From NCBI RefSeq assembly GCF_016862315.1, contig NZ_BOMS01000024.1, positions 62,001 through 126,000 of the forward strand: a DNA stretch of 64,000 nucleotides. The letters are read 5' to 3'. This document shows positions 63,475 to 64,000 of this stretch, piece after piece. A program made the position numbers and the translations under genes. How positions within the stretch are numbered: position 1 is the first letter of the stretch; each line of letters opens with the position of its first letter. The stretch is from Actinoplanes palleronii. Its GTDB lineage: Bacteria; Actinomycetota; Actinomycetes; Mycobacteriales; Micromonosporaceae. Under the pieces are notes generated by a model, which was given only the letters and a program-made list of their open reading frames with translations, was not told the origin of the DNA and did not search any database.

Positions 63475-64000
63475 TCAGGCCGGGAGCAGGACGATCTCGG
63501 CGCGGGCCCGGCCGTCCCGCTCGCTGACGATCGCCAGGACCTCGCCCTCCGGGGAGAAGACCGCGTACGGCCCGTCGATGCCCACCGTCTCCAGCGGCCC
63601 GCCGTGGCGCAGCACCCGGGTCTCCTCCTCGGTGGCCACCCGCTCCGGGAACGCGCGCCGGGCGGCGTCCGAGATCGGCAGCCCGATCACGTCGGGCGCC
63701 CGTTCCTCGAGCTGTTCCAGGGTGAGCGCGGTGTCCAGGGTCAGCCCGCCCACCGCCGTACGCCGCAGAGCCGTGAGATGACCGCCCACCTGGAGCGAAG
63801 TCCCCAGATCGCGGGCGATGGCCCGGATGTAGGTGCCGGACGAACAGGTCACGTCCACGTCGATGTCGATCACGTCCTCGCCGTCCGGGCGGCGGATGTC
63901 CAGCACCTCGAGCCGGTGCACGGTGATCCGCCGGGCCGGGATCTCCACGGTCTCGCCGTCGCGCACCCGCTTGTACGCCCGCTGCCCGTTGATCTTGATG
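63475..64000 (-). CDS. truB: tRNA pseudouridine(55) synthase TruB, C-terminal part
   Basis: Only the last ~175 codons are in the window; the N-terminus with the catalytic Asp lies beyond 64000. The visible part starts IKINGQRAYKRVRDGETVEIPAR, then TCSSGTYIRAIARDLGTSLQVGGHLTALRRTAVGG, classic TruB motifs, and ends with a PUA-like domain (TRVLRHGGPLETVG, GEVLAIVSERDG). It modifies U55 in the T loop of tRNAs. It lies upstream of ribF in the conserved truB-ribF-rpsO-pnp order, but here a signalling cassette of about 5 kb separates them. Confidence 0.93.
   Translation of the reverse strand, partial: IKINGQRAYKRVRDGETVEIPARRITVHRLEVLDIRRPDGEDVIDIDVDVTCSSGTYIRAIARDLGTSLQVGGHLTALRRTAVGGLTLDTALTLEQLEERAPDVIGLPISDAARRAFPERVATEEETRVLRHGGPLETVGIDGPYAVFSPEGEVLAIVSERDGRARAEIVLLPA

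Overview
The window is 64 kb of very GC-rich actinobacterial chromosome. Long antisense open frames, GTG and TTG starts, and 4-base ATGA/GTGA gene overlaps fit this. The order miaB - recX/recA - DUF3046 - clgR/pspA/pspM/cinA/pgsA/rimO - ftsK - rnj/dapA - dapB - M16 peptidase - pnp - rpsO - ribF - truB is the one known from Mycobacterium tuberculosis and other Actinobacteria. The gluABCD operon, the enlarged RecX, and the style of the accessory genes suggest a Micromonosporaceae member such as Actinoplanes; that genus-level guess is inference. I found no tRNA, rRNA, CRISPR array, prophage or transposase.

Layout. 1-4.5 kb: the tail of an unknown gene, a two-gene unit encoding a RyR-domain/TrkA-like membrane protein and a SLOG-type protein, then a PLP dehydratase with its divergent LysR regulator. 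4.5-10.1 kb: miaB, an orphan gene, and the glutamate importer gluABCD. 10.3-12.0 kb: RNase Y. 12.0-13.9 kb: about 1.9 kb with no convincing gene. 13.9-17.6 kb: recX, recA (two LexA-like boxes upstream), DUF3046 and udgX. 17.8-21.2 kb: a MocR regulator divergent from a PNPOx-GNAT fusion and a LeuE-type exporter. 21.2-32.9 kb: a membrane Ser/Thr kinase, the giant helicase Lhr, an LLM oxidoreductase, a SAM hydrolase, a GNAT and a Nei2 glycosylase with unusual insertions. 32.9-38.2 kb: envelope stress genes clgR-pspA-pspM plus cinA, pgsA and rimO. 38.4-41 kb: a GT-C membrane protein overlapping a Cys-containing regulator, and a DUF3291 gene. 41-52 kb: ftsK, ybjN-like, a secreted S1 protease, rnj-dapA, DUF2752, a YcaQ/AlkX glycosylase, two GNATs and dapB. 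52-58.5 kb: PAP2, M16 peptidase, pnp, rpsO, ribF. 58.5-63.4 kb: a hybrid histidine kinase, response regulator and diguanylate cyclase lying between ribF and truB, which is cut by the window end.

Themes. DNA repair is dense (RecA, RecX, UdgX, Lhr, Nei2, AlkX-like), as is RNA turnover (RNase Y, RNase J, PNPase). dapA and dapB supply lysine and diaminopimelate. The psp genes, ftsK and pgsA concern the envelope. Non-coding DNA carries several repeat families: a dispersed 9-mer CGTACCGAA, a 53-bp palindromic element in three copies, a 61-bp tandem hairpin repeat, a 39-bp repeat and a 19-bp repeat. The most unusual protein system is the RyR/TrkA + SLOG pair at the left end, which resembles predicted nucleotide-signal systems.
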